NCBI GenBank assembly: GCA_015494395.1
Contig: WGBG01000154.1
Span: 1-32,605 of the forward strand
Source of the DNA: Deltaproteobacteria bacterium
GTDB taxonomy: Bacteria; Desulfobacterota; Dissulfuribacteria; Dissulfuribacterales; QOAL01
Direction: 5' to 3'
Length of the DNA: 32,605 nt
The stretch's first letter is position 1, and every line of letters begins with the position of its first letter. The position numbers and the translations under genes are program-made. The notes under the pieces are model-generated. The model did no database searches and was not told the origin of the DNA. It saw only the letters and a program-made list of their open reading frames with translations. This document shows positions 1-7,052 of the stretch, piece after piece.

Positions 1-134
1 GCAATAATGGTTCCCCAGATAATTGGCATTATGAAAGGTTTAACAATCTGGTATGTCCATACTCCGAGGATCGCAATAATTGCTATTTTTATGGCTGCCT
101 CAAGGGCATTCTTTTCAAATTCTCTTTTTTCCAT
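1..134 (-). CDS. AI-2E family transporter (PF01594-like), N-terminal fragment
   Basis: Partial gene that runs off the left edge; only the first 44 codons are present. The protein begins MEKREFEKNALEAAIKIAII and continues with a hydrophobic helix, then V-K-P-F-I-M-P-I-I-W-G, the pattern at the start of AI-2E/PerM-type permeases (eight-helix inner membrane proteins, often annotated as autoinducer-2 or ion/solute exporters). The ATG at 134 is preceded by an AAGG-containing purine stretch at a reasonable distance. The substrate cannot be deduced. The family call rests on the N-terminus only. Confidence 0.7.
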   Translation of the reverse strand, partial: MEKREFEKNALEAAIKIAIIAILGVWTYQIVKPFIMPIIWGTII

Positions 135-226
135 GACATTTACCTTGAGTGTTCAACATTTGAGCTGTGATGGCAGTAATTTATTGATTTTCGACTATAA
201 AACCACGCACAGAGGCTACAGGCAAG

Positions 227-444
227 GTAACAGTTCTGCGTATTAACAGTATGGTTCGTAAATGGCCTTGTTTTTCCGTTCCGGTGAATAATTTCTTGTT
301 TTTCTAAGGCTTGCTACGCCAAAATCGCGAAATTCGCTCGTGCCTCGCTCAGACAGACGCGATTTTATGGCTGCGCTTCACCAAGAAAAACTACGAAATT
401 CTTCATAGTCACTCCAAAACAAGACCATTTACTACGCTGAATAG
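227..444 (+). repeat. ~220-bp palindromic intergenic repeat, copy 1
   Basis: First of three near-identical copies (others at 2622-2843 and, inverted, 5281-5498). It begins GTAAC.GTTC.GCGTATTAAC and ends ACTACGCTGAATAG. The interior folds back on itself: an AAAATCGCG arm pairs with CGCGATTTT, flanked by GTTTTTCT/AGAAAAAC and GAATAATTTC/GAAATTCTTC, so most of the unit is one long imperfect hairpin. The ends are imperfect inverted repeats around TTCAGCGTA. No transposase is encoded. It resembles a MITE or a large REP-like element. Confidence 0.85.
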
Positions 445-616
445 ATACCAGGCAAGTAAAATACGTTCTGATAAATATTATGCCTGTTTGCTAAACAGGG
501 CCTTTCTTGTTAGGTTCAAAAGGTAACTGTTCACATCCTTCAGGATGAATTCTCATAACGGAAAGACCCTTTTCACGCAACGTATCTGCTCACAGGGTGC
601 TTCAAATGCAAGACAT

Positions 617-654
617 AGGGGACGAGGACGTACTCCCTGTACTTCCAGTCCCCT
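617..654. repeat. REP-like hairpin in the pyrE leader
   Basis: AGGGGAC (617-623) and GTCCCCT (648-654) form a perfect 7-bp outer stem. Inside it, GGA/TCC and GTAC/GTAC arms around TCCCT extend the fold, giving a 38-nt imperfect palindrome. It lies about 60 nt upstream of the pyrE start. No T-tract follows, so it is not a simple terminator. It could be a REP-type element or a leader structure. Confidence 0.5.
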
Positions 655-713
655 GCAATGCAGCAGATGCGGTGTCCCTAAGCATATACAGAAAAAAGAA
701 AGGATTCCTCAAT

Positions 714-1274
714 ATGCCATCAAAAGAATGGGAACGGCTTAGAGAGCTGGTACGGACGCTTTCATACCGTGAAGGCACGTTTACACTTACATCAGGCAAG
801 AAAAGTGATTTTTATATAGACTGCAAGCAGACAACACTTTCTGCAGAAGGGGCCTATCTTTGCGGCAGGCTCATGTACCAGGCACTTGTAGAGGCTCCAG
901 GAGAATTCCGGGCAATAGGGGGAATGACCCTGGGGGCTGATCCCCTGGTTACCGCTGCCTCGGTTGTGAGCTTTCTTGAAGGAAACCCGGTGCCAGCATT
1001 CATCATACGCAAGGAACCAAAGGGGCATGGCACAGGCTCATGGATTGAGGGGAAATCAAACATAGAGCAGGGAAGCCCGGTTGCCCTTGTGGAGGACGTG
1101 GTAACAACTGCCGGCACCCTTATAAAGGCAATTGACCGCACCGAACAGGAGGGCTTCAAGGTATCCCATGTGATAACCCTGGTTGACAGGCAGGAGGGAG
1201 GAAGAGAGCTGCTGAAAAAGGCAGGATATGATCTTATTGCACTGTTTACAAAGGACGACATCAAAGGCGCATAG
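714..1274 (+). CDS. pyrE: Orotate phosphoribosyltransferase
   Basis: Converts orotate and PRPP to orotidine 5'-monophosphate in pyrimidine synthesis; cytosolic dimer in known homologues. The 186-aa protein has the usual family length. Visible motifs are TSGKKSDFYID near the N-terminus, the RKEPKGHG catalytic-loop segment (residues 99-106, a bacterial variant) and the PRPP-binding loop VALVEDVVTTAGT (123-135). An upstream in-frame ATG exists at 597, but the ATG at 714 is preceded by AGAAAGGA at proper distance and gives the canonical N-terminus. trmFO follows after 6 nt, so the two are probably co-transcribed. The leader holds a REP-like hairpin at 617-654. Confidence 0.95.
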   Translation: MPSKEWERLRELVRTLSYREGTFTLTSGKKSDFYIDCKQTTLSAEGAYLCGRLMYQALVEAPGEFRAIGGMTLGADPLVTAASVVSFLEGNPVPAFIIRKEPKGHGTGSWIEGKSNIEQGSPVALVEDVVTTAGTLIKAIDRTEQEGFKVSHVITLVDRQEGGRELLKKAGYDLIALFTKDDIKGA

Positions 1275-1280
1275 GTCAGC

Positions 1281-2612
1281 ATGACGGCACAGCCCTGCAT
1301 AAACATCATTGGAGGCGGCCTTGCAGGCTCAGAGGCAGCATGGCAGGCATCAAGGCTCGGAGTGAGGGTTGTCCTGCACGAGATGAAGCCCCTGAAATTT
1401 TCTCCTGCACACAAGATGCAGGGGCTTGCCGAACTTGTCTGCAGTAACTCTCTCCGCTCGGATGCACTTAACTCCGCCGTAGGGCTTCTCAAAGAGGAGA
1501 TGCGCCGTGCCGGTTCACTGATCATGGAGGCAGCAGACAGAAACCGGGTGCCGGCAGGAAAGGCACTGGCAGTTGACCGGAGGCGTTTTTCAGAGTTTAT
1601 CACCAACGCACTTTCCCAACACCCGTTGATAGAGATAAGACGCAATGAGGTTGAACACATTCCACCTGAGGGCATGGACAGTCACACCACGGTAATTGCA
1701 ACAGGCCCCCTCACCTCTGATGCCCTCTCATCATCACTGGCTGCCCTTACCGGGGAAGAGTATCTCTACTTTTATGATGCCATTGCACCTGTGATCCTTG
1801 CAGAATCCATTGATATGTCCGTGGTGTTCAGGCAGTCACGCTATGAGCCACCGGGAGAAGGTGATTACCTGAACTGCCCCATGAACAGGGAACAGTACCA
1901 GGACTTTATCAATGAGATAATCCATGGCGCAAAGGTTCCCCTGCGTGAGTTTGAAAAGGCGGCATACTTTGAAGGCTGCCTGCCGGTTGAGGTGATGGCA
2001 GAACGCGGTTTTGATACCCTGCGCTACGGCCCCATGAAACCCGTGGGGCTTGTTGATCCTGCCACCGGCGAGATGCCCTGGGCTGTGGTGCAGCTAAGAC
2101 AGGAAGATATTGACGGCACCATGTACAACATGGTTGGGTTTCAGACAAAACTCAAATGGAAAGAGCAGGAGAGGATATTCCGCATGATACCAGGGCTTGA
2201 AAATGCGGAATTTGTGCGCCTTGGGAGCATCCACCGCAACACCTTTGTATGTGCTCCAAAGGTGATCAGACCCACGCTGCAGTTACAGAAATATCCCTGC
2301 CTCTTGCTTGCAGGTCAGGTAAGTGGCGTGGAGGGCTATGTTGAGTCAACTGCAATGGGCTGGCTTGCGGGAATAAACGCCGCCCGGTTTGAAACAGGTG
2401 CAAAGCCGCTTGTGCCACCTGCTGAAACTGCCCACGGAGCACTTACCTCTCACATCACCAACACTGAAACCAAAAATTTTCAGCCAATGAATGTCAACTT
2501 CGGCCTCTTTCCTAGACTCCCCCAAAAGCTCCCCAAAAAGAAACGCGGGGATGCGTATGCTGAACGGGCACTCAAGGCATGGGAGCAATTTTTGGAAGGG
2601 CTTAAAATGTAA
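1281..2612 (+). CDS. trmFO: Methylenetetrahydrofolate-tRNA-(uracil-5-)-methyltransferase
   Basis: Folate/FAD-dependent enzyme that makes ribothymidine (m5U54) in the T-loop of tRNA. The 443-aa protein starts with a Rossmann FAD-binding motif ([13 protein letters not shown], residues 9-21). It has the characteristic [10 protein letters not shown] segment with a conserved Cys (C54), a second conserved Cys in EGCLPVE (C233), [14 protein letters not shown], and a C-terminal [12 protein letters not shown] block. These separate TrmFO from the longer MnmG/GidA. The start lies 6 nt after the pyrE stop, with AGG just upstream. Repeat copy 2 begins 9 nt after the stop codon. Confidence 0.95.
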   Translation: MTAQPCINIIGGGLAGSEAAWQASRLGVRVVLHEMKPLKFSPAHKMQGLAELVCSNSLRSDALNSAVGLLKEEMRRAGSLIMEAADRNRVPAGKALAVDRRRFSEFITNALSQHPLIEIRRNEVEHIPPEGMDSHTTVIATGPLTSDALSSSLAALTGEEYLYFYDAIAPVILAESIDMSVVFRQSRYEPPGEGDYLNCPMNREQYQDFINEIIHGAKVPLREFEKAAYFEGCLPVEVMAERGFDTLRYGPMKPVGLVDPATGEMPWAVVQLRQEDIDGTMYNMVGFQTKLKWKEQERIFRMIPGLENAEFVRLGSIHRNTFVCAPKVIRPTLQLQKYPCLLLAGQVSGVEGYVESTAMGWLAGINAARFETGAKPLVPPAETAHGALTSHITNTETKNFQPMNVNFGLFPRLPQKLPKKKRGDAYAERALKAWEQFLEGLKM

Positions 2613-2621
2613 AAACAGGAC

Positions 2622-2843
2622 GTAACTGTTCAGCGTATTAACGATAATGTGGGTTCGTGAATGGTCTTGTTTTTCCGTTCCGGCGAATAATTTCTTGTTT
2701 TTCTAAGGCTTGCTTCGCCAAAATCGCAAAACTCGCTCGTACCTCGCTCAGACAGAAGCGATTTTTTGGCTGCGCTTCGCCAAGAAAAACTACGAAATTC
2801 TTCAAAGTCACTCCAAAACAAGACCATTCACTACGCTGAATAG
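2622..2843 (+). repeat. ~220-bp palindromic intergenic repeat, copy 2
   Basis: Same element and orientation as 227-444, starting GTAACTGTTCAGCGTATTAAC and ending ACTACGCTGAATAG. It differs at scattered positions, several in opposite hairpin arms (for example ATCGCAAAAC in one arm and AGCGATTTTTTGG in the other). It sits 9 nt after the trmFO stop and could act as a 3' RNA structure. On the other side lies the end of the convergent gene at 2897. Confidence 0.85.
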
Positions 2844-2896
2844 ATACAACAGGACAAACATTGCCAGAAGCTGCGAATGTACCAGCCCCGCAGCCG

Positions 2897-3478
2897 CTAC
2901 TTGTACTTCTTGTGGCAAGCCTTCATAATGTTGTTGGCCTCTTTTACAAGGGCCTGGGCACGCTCAAAATCGCCTTGTCTTGTGGCACTGATACTCTCAA
3001 AGACCGCATCTGCACACTTGTCCCACTGCTCTTTCCACTCTTCCTCCACAAAGGGGGCATATTCAGCAAAATTTCTTTCAATATCAGCCTGTTCAGACTC
3101 ACTCACCGCCCTCTTTTCCTGCACAGCCTTTTTAATAATCTTCCACAGGGCACCACTGGTCTTTTTAATCTTTTTGGCCTGGTAACGCCCCTTGCCCTTC
3201 TTCTTTTTTGGGAGCCTTTCACCGGCGCTCACGGCTTCAGACACAGAGCCTGCTGGCTGCACGTCTTCCACAACAGGTATGGCAAGAGACAGTTCATACC
3301 TGACAACCCCATCACGCACAGTAATGCTCCAGCAGGAATCAACCTCATCTCCCATTACCACTTCACGCCCAAGCAAATCTGCCCGCCCCTGGGCAATTAT
3401 GCCGGCAAGCCTTGTCAACCTCTGGGCTGCATCCACCCTGCTGCCCCTTGTATCTTCCTTTTTTTCAAGTTTGCCCAT
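2897..3478 (-). CDS. amphi-Trp/XXXCH-domain protein (GAK-system-like)
   Basis: 193 aa. Residues ~1-70 resemble the amphi-Trp domain: a charged start, AAQRLTRLAGIIAQGRADLLG, then an alternating strand ending in ELSLAIPV. A basic linker follows (PKKKKGKGRYQAKKIKK), then a helical region that ends NNIMKACHKKYK. This tail mimics the C-terminal helix of cytochrome c' (CxxCH), but the first Cys is Met, leaving the XXXCH form. XXXCH and amphi-Trp families are known from the poorly understood GAK gene system of sulfate reducers; no GAK kinase or ATP-grasp gene is nearby. The start at 3478 is chosen over upstream in-frame codons because GGAGA precedes it at ~6-7 nt. It is transcribed away from hisHF. 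Confidence 0.65.
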   Translation of the reverse strand: MGKLEKKEDTRGSRVDAAQRLTRLAGIIAQGRADLLGREVVMGDEVDSCWSITVRDGVVRYELSLAIPVVEDVQPAGSVSEAVSAGERLPKKKKGKGRYQAKKIKKTSGALWKIIKKAVQEKRAVSESEQADIERNFAEYAPFVEEEWKEQWDKCADAVFESISATRQGDFERAQALVKEANNIMKACHKKYK

Positions 3479-3567
3479 GAATGTCTCCATGCCATGCTTG
3501 TTTTTGTGCGCCGCAGTATTAAATTGGTGCCTGGCTTGGCATGGTAAATTGGCATGCCACCGCCATC

Positions 3568-3625
3568 TTGCCCTACGGCAATTATATTTTAACAAATAAG
3601 ATTATTTTTGTCTAATAATTTAACC
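3568..3625. promoter_or_regulatory. AT-rich divergent promoter region
   Basis: Intergenic stretch between the divergent XXXCH gene and hisHF. On the minus strand a perfect TATAAT lies at 3586-3581, without a good -35. On the plus strand TTAACA (from 3590) is followed by TAATAA at 18 bp spacing. A small inverted repeat TTGCC-CTAC-GGCAA (3568-3581) overlaps the minus -10 and could be an operator. Motif matches only. Confidence 0.3.
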
Positions 3626-3683
3626 TGTCCTGCCAGAAGGACTTAACCGGCTAATGGGTGTTCCCATTCAGAAAATTTGAATC

Positions 3684-5258
3684 ATGATAACATTACTTGA
3701 TTATGGCGCAGGAAATGTGCGCAGCGTTGTTAATGCCATCGAATCTCTTGGAGAAACGGTAAAGACCGTAAAAACCGGGGATGATATCTTGAGCGCGGAA
3801 AAACTGGTTTTCCCTGGAGTAGGCGCCTTTGGCAGCATGATGGAAATACTTGAAGCCAAGGGATTTGTGCGTCCACTGCTTGATTATCTCAAGGCTGACA
3901 GGCCATTTCTCGGTATCTGTCTGGGGCTCCAGGCCCTGTTTGAATACAGCGAAGAGGCGCCGGATGTGAAGGGCCTTGGTTTTATAAAGGGCAGGGTCAG
4001 ACGTTTTGATACCGGGCTTTCAGTGCCGCAGATAGGCTGGAACGGAATCAAGGTGCGCCAGCCCTGCGGTCTTTTTAATGGACTTCAAGGTGATGAAAAG
4101 GTCTATTTTGTACACTCCTATCATGTAGCCCCGGAAACATCTGATGTTATCCTCACCCACACTGATTACGGGTATGAGTACGTGTCCAGCATCCGGAAGG
4201 GCAACGTGGTGGCAACACAGTTTCACCCTGAAAAAAGCGGAAAGACCGGGCTTAAAATCCTTGAAAATTTTATAAACAGTGCGGATACCACCAGCCTTCC
4301 CCCTGTAATCCCTGAAAAAACCCGGCTTGCAAAACGTGTAATAGCCTGTCTTGATGTGCGCACCAACGATGCCGGAGACCTGGTTGTCACCAAAGGCGAC
4401 CAGTACGATGTGCGGGAAGAAGGCGAGGTTCGAAACCTTGGGAAGCCTGTAGAACTTGCAAGGCGATACTACCAGGAGGGGGCTGACGAGATCACCTTCC
4501 TGAACATTACCGGCTTCAGGGACTTCCCGTTAAAAGACATGCCCATGCTGGAAGTCCTTCGCCAGACCTCTGTAAACGTCTTTGTGCCCCTTACCATTGG
4601 AGGCGGAATCAGGGATTACACAGACAAAAGCGGCAAAACCTGGTCAGCCCTTGAGGTTGCTGCAGAGTACTTCCGATCAGGTGCAGACAAGATATCCATA
4701 GGAAGCGATGCGGTGCTGATTGCAATGGAATACCTGAAAACCGGCAAGGCAACAGGAAAAAGCTCTATTGAACAGATTGCAAGGGTCTATGGTAATCAGG
4801 CAGTGGTAATCTCTGTTGATCCCAGGCGGATTTATGTACATAAGCCTGAAGACACGCTGCATAAAACCATCAAAACGGCAATACCTGGCCCTGGGGGAGA
4901 GGAGTACTGCTGGTATCAATGCACAATAAAAGGGGGCAGGGAGGGCTGCGAGCTTGATGCCATAACACTGGCACAGGTTTGCGAAAAGCTCGGAGCAGGA
5001 GAGATTCTCCTTAACTGCATTGACAAAGACGGCACGAACTCCGGCTTTGACCTGGAACTTATAAACGCTGTAAAAAATGCGGTTGGTATCCCTGTTATTG
5101 CATCAAGTGGTGCAGGTTCTGCCCAGCATTTTGTGGAGGTCTTTCAGAAGACCCAGGCCGAATCTGCCCTTGCTGCAGGCATATTTCACAGGCGCGAGGT
5201 TCCCATTGAGGAGGTGAAGGAGGCAATGGGCAGGGCTGGTATTGAGGTAAGACGCTGA
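3684..5258 (+). CDS. hisHF: Fused imidazole glycerol phosphate synthase HisH-HisF (HIS7-type)
   Basis: Single 524-aa chain. Residues 1-~200 are the HisH glutaminase (GICLGLQ with nucleophile C79; ATQFHPEKS with H181 and E183). Residues ~215-524 are the HisF cyclase barrel (ACLDVR with D224; ISVDPRR with D379; GGGI; ASSGAG). It makes IGP and AICAR from PRFAR and glutamine. Bacteria normally use two separate subunits. This chain carries insertions typical of the fungal/plant HIS7 enzyme: VRTNDAGDLVVTKGDQYDVRE, NLGKPVELA, EYCWYQCTIKGGRE. No other his gene is adjacent; it stands alone between the XXXCH gene and repeat copy 3. The Shine-Dalgarno sequence before the ATG is weak, but the N-terminus MITLLDYGAGN is canonical. 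Confidence 0.95.
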   Translation: MITLLDYGAGNVRSVVNAIESLGETVKTVKTGDDILSAEKLVFPGVGAFGSMMEILEAKGFVRPLLDYLKADRPFLGICLGLQALFEYSEEAPDVKGLGFIKGRVRRFDTGLSVPQIGWNGIKVRQPCGLFNGLQGDEKVYFVHSYHVAPETSDVILTHTDYGYEYVSSIRKGNVVATQFHPEKSGKTGLKILENFINSADTTSLPPVIPEKTRLAKRVIACLDVRTNDAGDLVVTKGDQYDVREEGEVRNLGKPVELARRYYQEGADEITFLNITGFRDFPLKDMPMLEVLRQTSVNVFVPLTIGGGIRDYTDKSGKTWSALEVAAEYFRSGADKISIGSDAVLIAMEYLKTGKATGKSSIEQIARVYGNQAVVISVDPRRIYVHKPEDTLHKTIKTAIPGPGGEEYCWYQCTIKGGREGCELDAITLAQVCEKLGAGEILLNCIDKDGTNSGFDLELINAVKNAVGIPVIASSGAGSAQHFVEVFQKTQAESALAAGIFHRREVPIEEVKEAMGRAGIEVRR

Positions 5259-5280
5259 TTCAGTCTTTCAAGCCGTGCGT

Positions 5281-5498
5281 GTATTCAGCGTAGTAAATGG
5301 TCTTGTTTTGGAGTGACTATGAAGAATTTCGTAGTTTTTCTTGTCGAAGCGTAGCCATAAAATCGCGTCTGTCTGAGCGAGGGACGAGCGAGTTTCGCGA
5401 TTTTGGTGGAGCAAGCCTTAGAAAAACAAGAAATTGTTCTCCGGAACGGAAAAACAAAACCAGTTACGAACCATACTGTTAATACGCTGAACAGTTAC
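5281..5498 (-). repeat. ~220-bp palindromic intergenic repeat, copy 3 (inverted)
   Basis: Same element as 227-444 and 2622-2843, in the opposite orientation. In plus-strand reading it starts ATTCAGCGTAGTAAATGG and ends AATACGCTGAACAGTTAC. It begins 22 nt after the hisHF stop. Together with copy 2 it forms inverted repeats that flank the XXXCH-hisHF pair. Confidence 0.85.
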
Positions 5499-5555
5499 CC
5501 CTGCATAATGCAATGTATCACACATAGCAAAACGCTCAATCCAGAAAAAACAGGC

Positions 5556-5584
5556 TTGACAAGTGACTGCCATCAAATTTTAAT
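5556..5584 (+). promoter_or_regulatory. Sigma-70 promoter of tRNA-Leu
   Basis: TTGACA (5556-5561), a 17-bp spacer and TTTAAT (5579-5584). The expected transcription start is a few bases before the tRNA at 5596. Near-consensus spacing and boxes. Confidence 0.8.
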
Positions 5585-5595
5585 AGCCCCTGCCT

Positions 5596-5685
5596 GCCGA
5601 AGTGGCGGAATTGGTAGACGCGCTAGATTCAGGATCTAGTGAGCAAACTGCGCTCGTGGGAGTTCGAATCTCCCCTTCGGCACCA
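5596..5685 (+). tRNA. tRNA-Leu(CAG)
   Basis: Class II tRNA with a variable arm. Acceptor GCCGAAG pairs with CTTCGGC (5675-5681), discriminator is A5682, and CCA is encoded at 5683-5685. The anticodon stem-loop is CTAGA-TTCAGGA-TCTAG with anticodon CAG at 5630-5632. The T-arm loop TTCGAAT is present. It has its own promoter and is followed by a terminator. Confidence 0.97.
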
Positions 5686-5699
5686 GATGACATTAAAAA

Positions 5700-5736
5700 G
5701 CCCGTAACCTGTAAGGGGTTGCGGGTTTTCTGTTTC
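5700..5736 (+). terminator. Rho-independent terminator after tRNA-Leu
   Basis: CCCGTAACC (5701-5709) pairs with GGTTGCGGG (5717-5725), including one G-U pair; a TTTTC-TGTTT tract follows. Confidence 0.85.
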
Positions 5737-5845
5737 TGACTGTCTCATTCTCACCTTAGTGTATCTCCAGTAATATACCCAGCTACCCCAACCGTTAAAT
5801 CCAGCCCACTTGTACATCCCCTTTTCCATTTGCTATTCTGAGCTT

Positions 5846-6424
5846 ATGAGAAGGTTAAGCAACGTGATAGGCCTTGATGACGCGCCATTCCCCAGGGCAT
5901 GCCCTAAAGATGACAAAACAATAAAAGTAAAAGTGGTAGGGGCGGTCTATGCCAGCCTACGCTTTGACGGTGTAATGCTCATGGAGGTGGAGCGCGACGG
6001 GTATGACGCCACTGACGTTATCCTGGGAAAAATAAAAGTCTCCAAGTTTTTTGAGCATATCCAACTTATAATGCTCCAGGGCATCGCATTTGGAGGCTTC
6101 AATGTTGTGGACGTACCCAGGCTTTCCAAGGGGTTGGACCGTCCGGTCCTGGTTGTGGCCAGAAAAAAGCCGGATATGGAAGCCATAAAAAATGCCCTGT
6201 GGAAAAAGGTCAGGGGCGGAAAGGAAAAACTTTTGCTCATGGAGACCGTTGGGCCAATGGAGCCTGCAAACGGCGTCTATTTTCAGCAATATGGCCTTAC
6301 CAGGGAAGAGGTGCTCTGGGTGCTAAAAAAATTTTCGGTAAACGGGCTTCTACCCGAACCCATCCGGGTGGCGCACCTCATAGCAGGCGCAATTGCAACT
6401 GGTGTAAGTACAGGCAGGGCCTGA
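5846..6424 (+). CDS. DUF99 / UPF0215 family protein (endonuclease V-like fold)
   Basis: 192 aa, the usual length of this mostly archaeal family, which is also found in some bacteria. The N-terminus RLSNVIGLDDAPF matches the family pattern of an early acidic pair followed by P-F. Later blocks match too: GAVYASLRFDGVMLMEVERDG, MLQGIAFGGFNVVD and the RPVLVVARKKPD segment. The fold is related to endonuclease V/RNase H; the function is not established. The ATG at 5846 gives the canonical start, although its ribosome binding site is weak; an upstream in-frame ATG at 5810 adds a non-conserved extension. It stands alone between two tRNA genes. Confidence 0.85.
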   Translation: MRRLSNVIGLDDAPFPRACPKDDKTIKVKVVGAVYASLRFDGVMLMEVERDGYDATDVILGKIKVSKFFEHIQLIMLQGIAFGGFNVVDVPRLSKGLDRPVLVVARKKPDMEAIKNALWKKVRGGKEKLLLMETVGPMEPANGVYFQQYGLTREEVLWVLKKFSVNGLLPEPIRVAHLIAGAIATGVSTGRA

Positions 6425-6435
6425 CAGTGAGAAAC

Positions 6436-6507
6436 ATGAAAAACACCAATTCATGTCTGGTCACTGTACCAGGGAATGCGCCCTGCCTTACAGGCTCTTA
6501 TAAGTAA
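6436..6507 (+). CDS. Possible 23-aa leader peptide
   Basis: Tiny reading frame 11 nt after the DUF99 stop, starting MKNTNSCLVTVPGN and containing two Cys. Its upstream region GTGAGAAAC is a poor ribosome binding site. Listed because the following 15-codon frame has a very good one. No homology recognised. Confidence 0.2.
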   Translation: MKNTNSCLVTVPGNAPCLTGSYK

Positions 6508-6517
6508 AGGAGCGGTT

Positions 6518-6565
6518 ATGAACAGATGGGTAGATGGAACCTGGACGGTCTTACCAAATTTTTAA
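6518..6565 (+). CDS. Possible 15-aa peptide with strong ribosome binding site
   Basis: ATG at 6518 is preceded by AAAGGAG at good spacing and encodes [15 protein letters not shown], then TAA. It ends 22 nt before the -35 box of the tRNA-Arg promoter. Either a real micropeptide or the 5' end of a degraded gene. Confidence 0.3.
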   Translation: MNRWVDGTWTVLPNF

Positions 6566-6587
6566 GGCCAAAATCGGCTGCAGGGTA

Positions 6588-6616
6588 TTGCACACTTCTG
6601 CTTGATACATTATAAA
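6588..6616 (+). promoter_or_regulatory. Sigma-70 promoter of tRNA-Arg
   Basis: TTGCAC (6588-6593), a 17-bp spacer and TATAAA (6611-6616), placed 12 bp before the tRNA. Confidence 0.8.
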
Positions 6617-6628
6617 GGCCACATTCAA

Positions 6629-6705
6629 GCGCCCGTAGCTCAGCCGGATAGAGCGCCGGACTACGAATCCGTAGGTCGGGAGTTCGAATCTCTCCGGGCG
6701 CGCCA
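6629..6705 (+). tRNA. tRNA-Arg(ACG), integration target
   Basis: Acceptor GCGCCCG pairs with CGGGCGC (6695-6701); discriminator is G6702 and CCA is encoded at 6703-6705. The anticodon loop CTACGAA has anticodon ACG. The T loop TTCGAAT is canonical. From base 6657 (anticodon stem) onward the sequence is duplicated exactly at 24856, so this gene is the attachment site of the element, and integration kept the tRNA intact. Confidence 0.97.
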
Positions 6706-6719
6706 GTAAAATCAAGGGG
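6657..6719 (+). repeat. attL, 63-bp direct repeat
   Basis: From CGGACTACGAATCC to AATCAAGGGG, identical to 24856-24918. It spans the anticodon stem-loop to just past the tRNA 3' end and stops inside the first arm of the following terminator hairpin. Confidence 0.97.
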
Positions 6720-6748
6720 TTACGGTAAATTGGCCGTGACCCCTTTTT
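6716..6748 (+). terminator. Element-supplied terminator behind tRNA-Arg
   Basis: GGGGTTACGG (6716-6725) pairs with CCGTGACCCC (6734-6743), followed by TTTTTGTTTTT. Only the leading GGGG lies in the attL repeat; the rest comes from the element and replaces the original terminator, now at 24915-24947. Confidence 0.85.
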
Positions 6749-6752
6749 GTTT

Positions 6753-6780
6753 TTGGTCACCTATTGGTCACCCTCTGCGA
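6753..6780. repeat. Integrase arm-site-like repeat, left copy
   Basis: 28-bp block with two TTGGTCACC sites 11 bp apart, ending CCTCTGCGA; identical to 24709-24736. It lies 33 bp inside attL. The paired placement inside both ends fits integrase arm-binding sites of attP. Confidence 0.65.
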
Positions 6781-6790
6781 AGTTTCACAC

Positions 6791-6823
6791 AAAAAAAACC
6801 GCCTCCCTGTAAAGAGAGACGGT
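6791..6823 (-). terminator. Terminator for leftward transcripts of the element
   Basis: Minus-strand stem ACCGTCTCTC (6823-6814) pairs with GGGAGGCGGT (6807-6798), 10 bp with G-U pairs, followed by a run of eight T. It would stop element transcription before the tRNA gene. Confidence 0.85.
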
Positions 6824-6860
6824 CTTGCATTTTTAAGAATGCTTTACTAATGTCAAAATT

Positions 6861-7052
6861 ATGGATAAACGAATCAAACAATTTTTGAAAGGCGTTGGCA
6901 GCGTGATAGATATTGCCCCCTCGTCTGATTACCGTAAATACGTTCCAGACTTGACGCCACAACAGCGAATTGAACGGGCATGGATGCGAACTGGCAATCA
7001 TCTGAGAACCAGTATAAACCACTTTGGCTCACAAAAAGAGAAAAAACAGTAA
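6861..7052 (+). CDS. Small prophage-type protein, function unknown
   Basis: 63 aa, starting MDKRIKQFLKGVGSVIDIAP and containing DYRKYVPDLTPQQRIERAWMR. Small basic proteins of this layout (FLKGVGSVIDIAP followed by a helix with W..G..L) occur in prophages as I recall, without assigned function. It is the only plus-strand gene I support inside the element and lies next to attL. A promoter-like TTGCAT-17 bp-TAATGT sits just upstream. The ribosome binding site is weak. Confidence 0.55.
   Translation: MDKRIKQFLKGVGSVIDIAPSSDYRKYVPDLTPQQRIERAWMRTGNHLRTSINHFGSQKEKKQ

Noticed and set aside
854-1675. Minus-strand 273-aa frame opposite pyrE and trmFO
   Set aside because: Shadow of two clearly recognised genes; Ser/Arg-rich with no motif.
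2861-3547. Plus-strand 228-aa frame opposite the XXXCH gene
   Set aside because: The minus strand has the good ribosome binding site and recognisable domains; the plus-strand product looks random.
5629-5829. Minus-strand 66-aa frame ending with RRGDSNSHERSLLTRS
   Set aside because: It reads through tRNA-Leu and its terminator; this peptide is a well-known artefact of translating tRNA genes.
6551-6760. Minus-strand 69-aa frame with [11 protein letters not shown]
   Set aside because: Translation of tRNA-Arg and its flanks, another classic artefact.
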